Below the pieces are notes generated by a model. The model saw only the letters and a program-made list of their open reading frames with translations, ran no database searches and was not told the origin of the DNA. 6,037 nt of DNA from Fimbriimonadaceae bacterium (lineage in GTDB: Bacteria > Armatimonadota > Fimbriimonadia > Fimbriimonadales > Fimbriimonadaceae), in NCBI GenBank assembly GCA_019454665.1, contig JACFNW010000042.1, positions 4,447 through 10,483 on the forward strand, read 5' to 3'. Shown piece by piece: positions 5,746 to 6,037 of the stretch (positions are counted from its first letter, which is position 1; the number at the start of each line of letters is the position of its first letter). The translations under genes and the position numbers were made by a program.

Positions 5746-6037
5746 CATCCACTTTCCCCAGACTGCGACGACTGGCCAATCTCGGCGACATGAGGTTGGC
5801 ACTCGTGTTCGAGGACGGGCGCCTCGTCGTTGTGGATCTGACCGAAACCGCAAGCAAGGGTGGCGTGTATGCCCGCTTGAGCGAGCCAGCGTTCTTTGCA
5901 AAGGCCCGAATCAGTCAGAAGGGAAGGGCGCTCGCCTGGCCGGGCGGACTCGATTTCTGTGCCGACTCTCTCTACGGACAGGGGGCGGCCATTCAGGCCG
6001 TTCGAGCGCAAGGGACTCCATTCGGTGCCAGGGTCTT
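5742..6037 (+). CDS. DUF2442 family protein, partial or nearly complete at right edge
   Basis: I translated this frame by hand from ATG 5742; 98 codons are visible without a stop. The layout fits DUF2442: an N-terminal strand pair (MRLALVFEDGRLVVVDL, residues 17-33), then a loop and helix with VYARLSEPAFFAKARI, a strand with ALAWPGGLDFCADSLY, and a C-terminal segment. The FEDG, WP-G-D and D-LY elements are what I recognise. Family members are about 80-100 residues, so the stop probably lies just outside, unless a helix-turn-helix domain follows as in some homologs. The ATG overlaps the upstream stop (ATGA), which supports this start over the internal ATG at 5790. Role unknown; some DUF2442 proteins are DNA-binding by virtue of a fused helix-turn-helix, so a regulator or antitoxin-like partner for DUF4160 is a hypothesis. 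Confidence 0.82.
   Translation, partial: MTSTFPRLRRLANLGDMRLALVFEDGRLVVVDLTETASKGGVYARLSEPAFFAKARISQKGRALAWPGGLDFCADSLYGQGAAIQAVRAQGTPFGARV

Overview
The window is GC-rich and fully coding apart from one gap of about 120 bases. It holds six genes in two divergent blocks: a leftward block (positions 2954 to 1) and a rightward block (3077 to 6037). Both outer genes run off the ends. The organism cannot be fixed from 6 kb. The dehydrogenase has a C-terminal tail made of a small beta domain with a GSTTPL motif followed by paired D-x-N-G-D repeats. I associate that tail with secreted proteins of Armatimonadota (Fimbriimonadia). High GC, a minimal 'AQ' signal-peptide end and several likely GTG/TTG starts fit, so I suggest that group with moderate-to-low confidence. 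This is a recollection of the motif style, not a database result.

Leftward block. A membrane fatty acid desaturase with three histidine boxes is followed by ligD, the multidomain ATP-dependent ligase of bacterial non-homologous end joining. LigD has the domain order phosphoesterase, ligase, polymerase, and the window cuts it inside the polymerase domain. The desaturase reading frame runs about 160 bases into ligD, and that tail looks like off-frame translation. A single-base change would instead end the desaturase 4 bases before the ligD start. A sigma70-like promoter lies just upstream of the desaturase.

Divergent gap (2955-3076). It contains the desaturase promoter and a perfect 7-bp inverted repeat. 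No clear promoter is visible for the rightward genes.

Rightward block. A protein with a helical N-terminal region and two transmembrane helices is followed after 6 bases by a secreted PQQ-dependent glucose/sorbosone-type dehydrogenase with the dockerin-like tail. After 17 bases come a DUF4160 protein and, overlapping it by ATGA, a DUF2442 protein that runs off the right end. The spacing would allow co-transcription, but the four genes look like two functional pairs: a membrane protein with a secreted oxidoreductase, and a DUF4160/DUF2442 cassette. I see no tRNA, rRNA, CRISPR array, insertion sequence or prophage signal, and no wholly new system. The points most worth a second look are the desaturase/ligD junction, the dehydrogenase tail and the DUF4160/DUF2442 pair.
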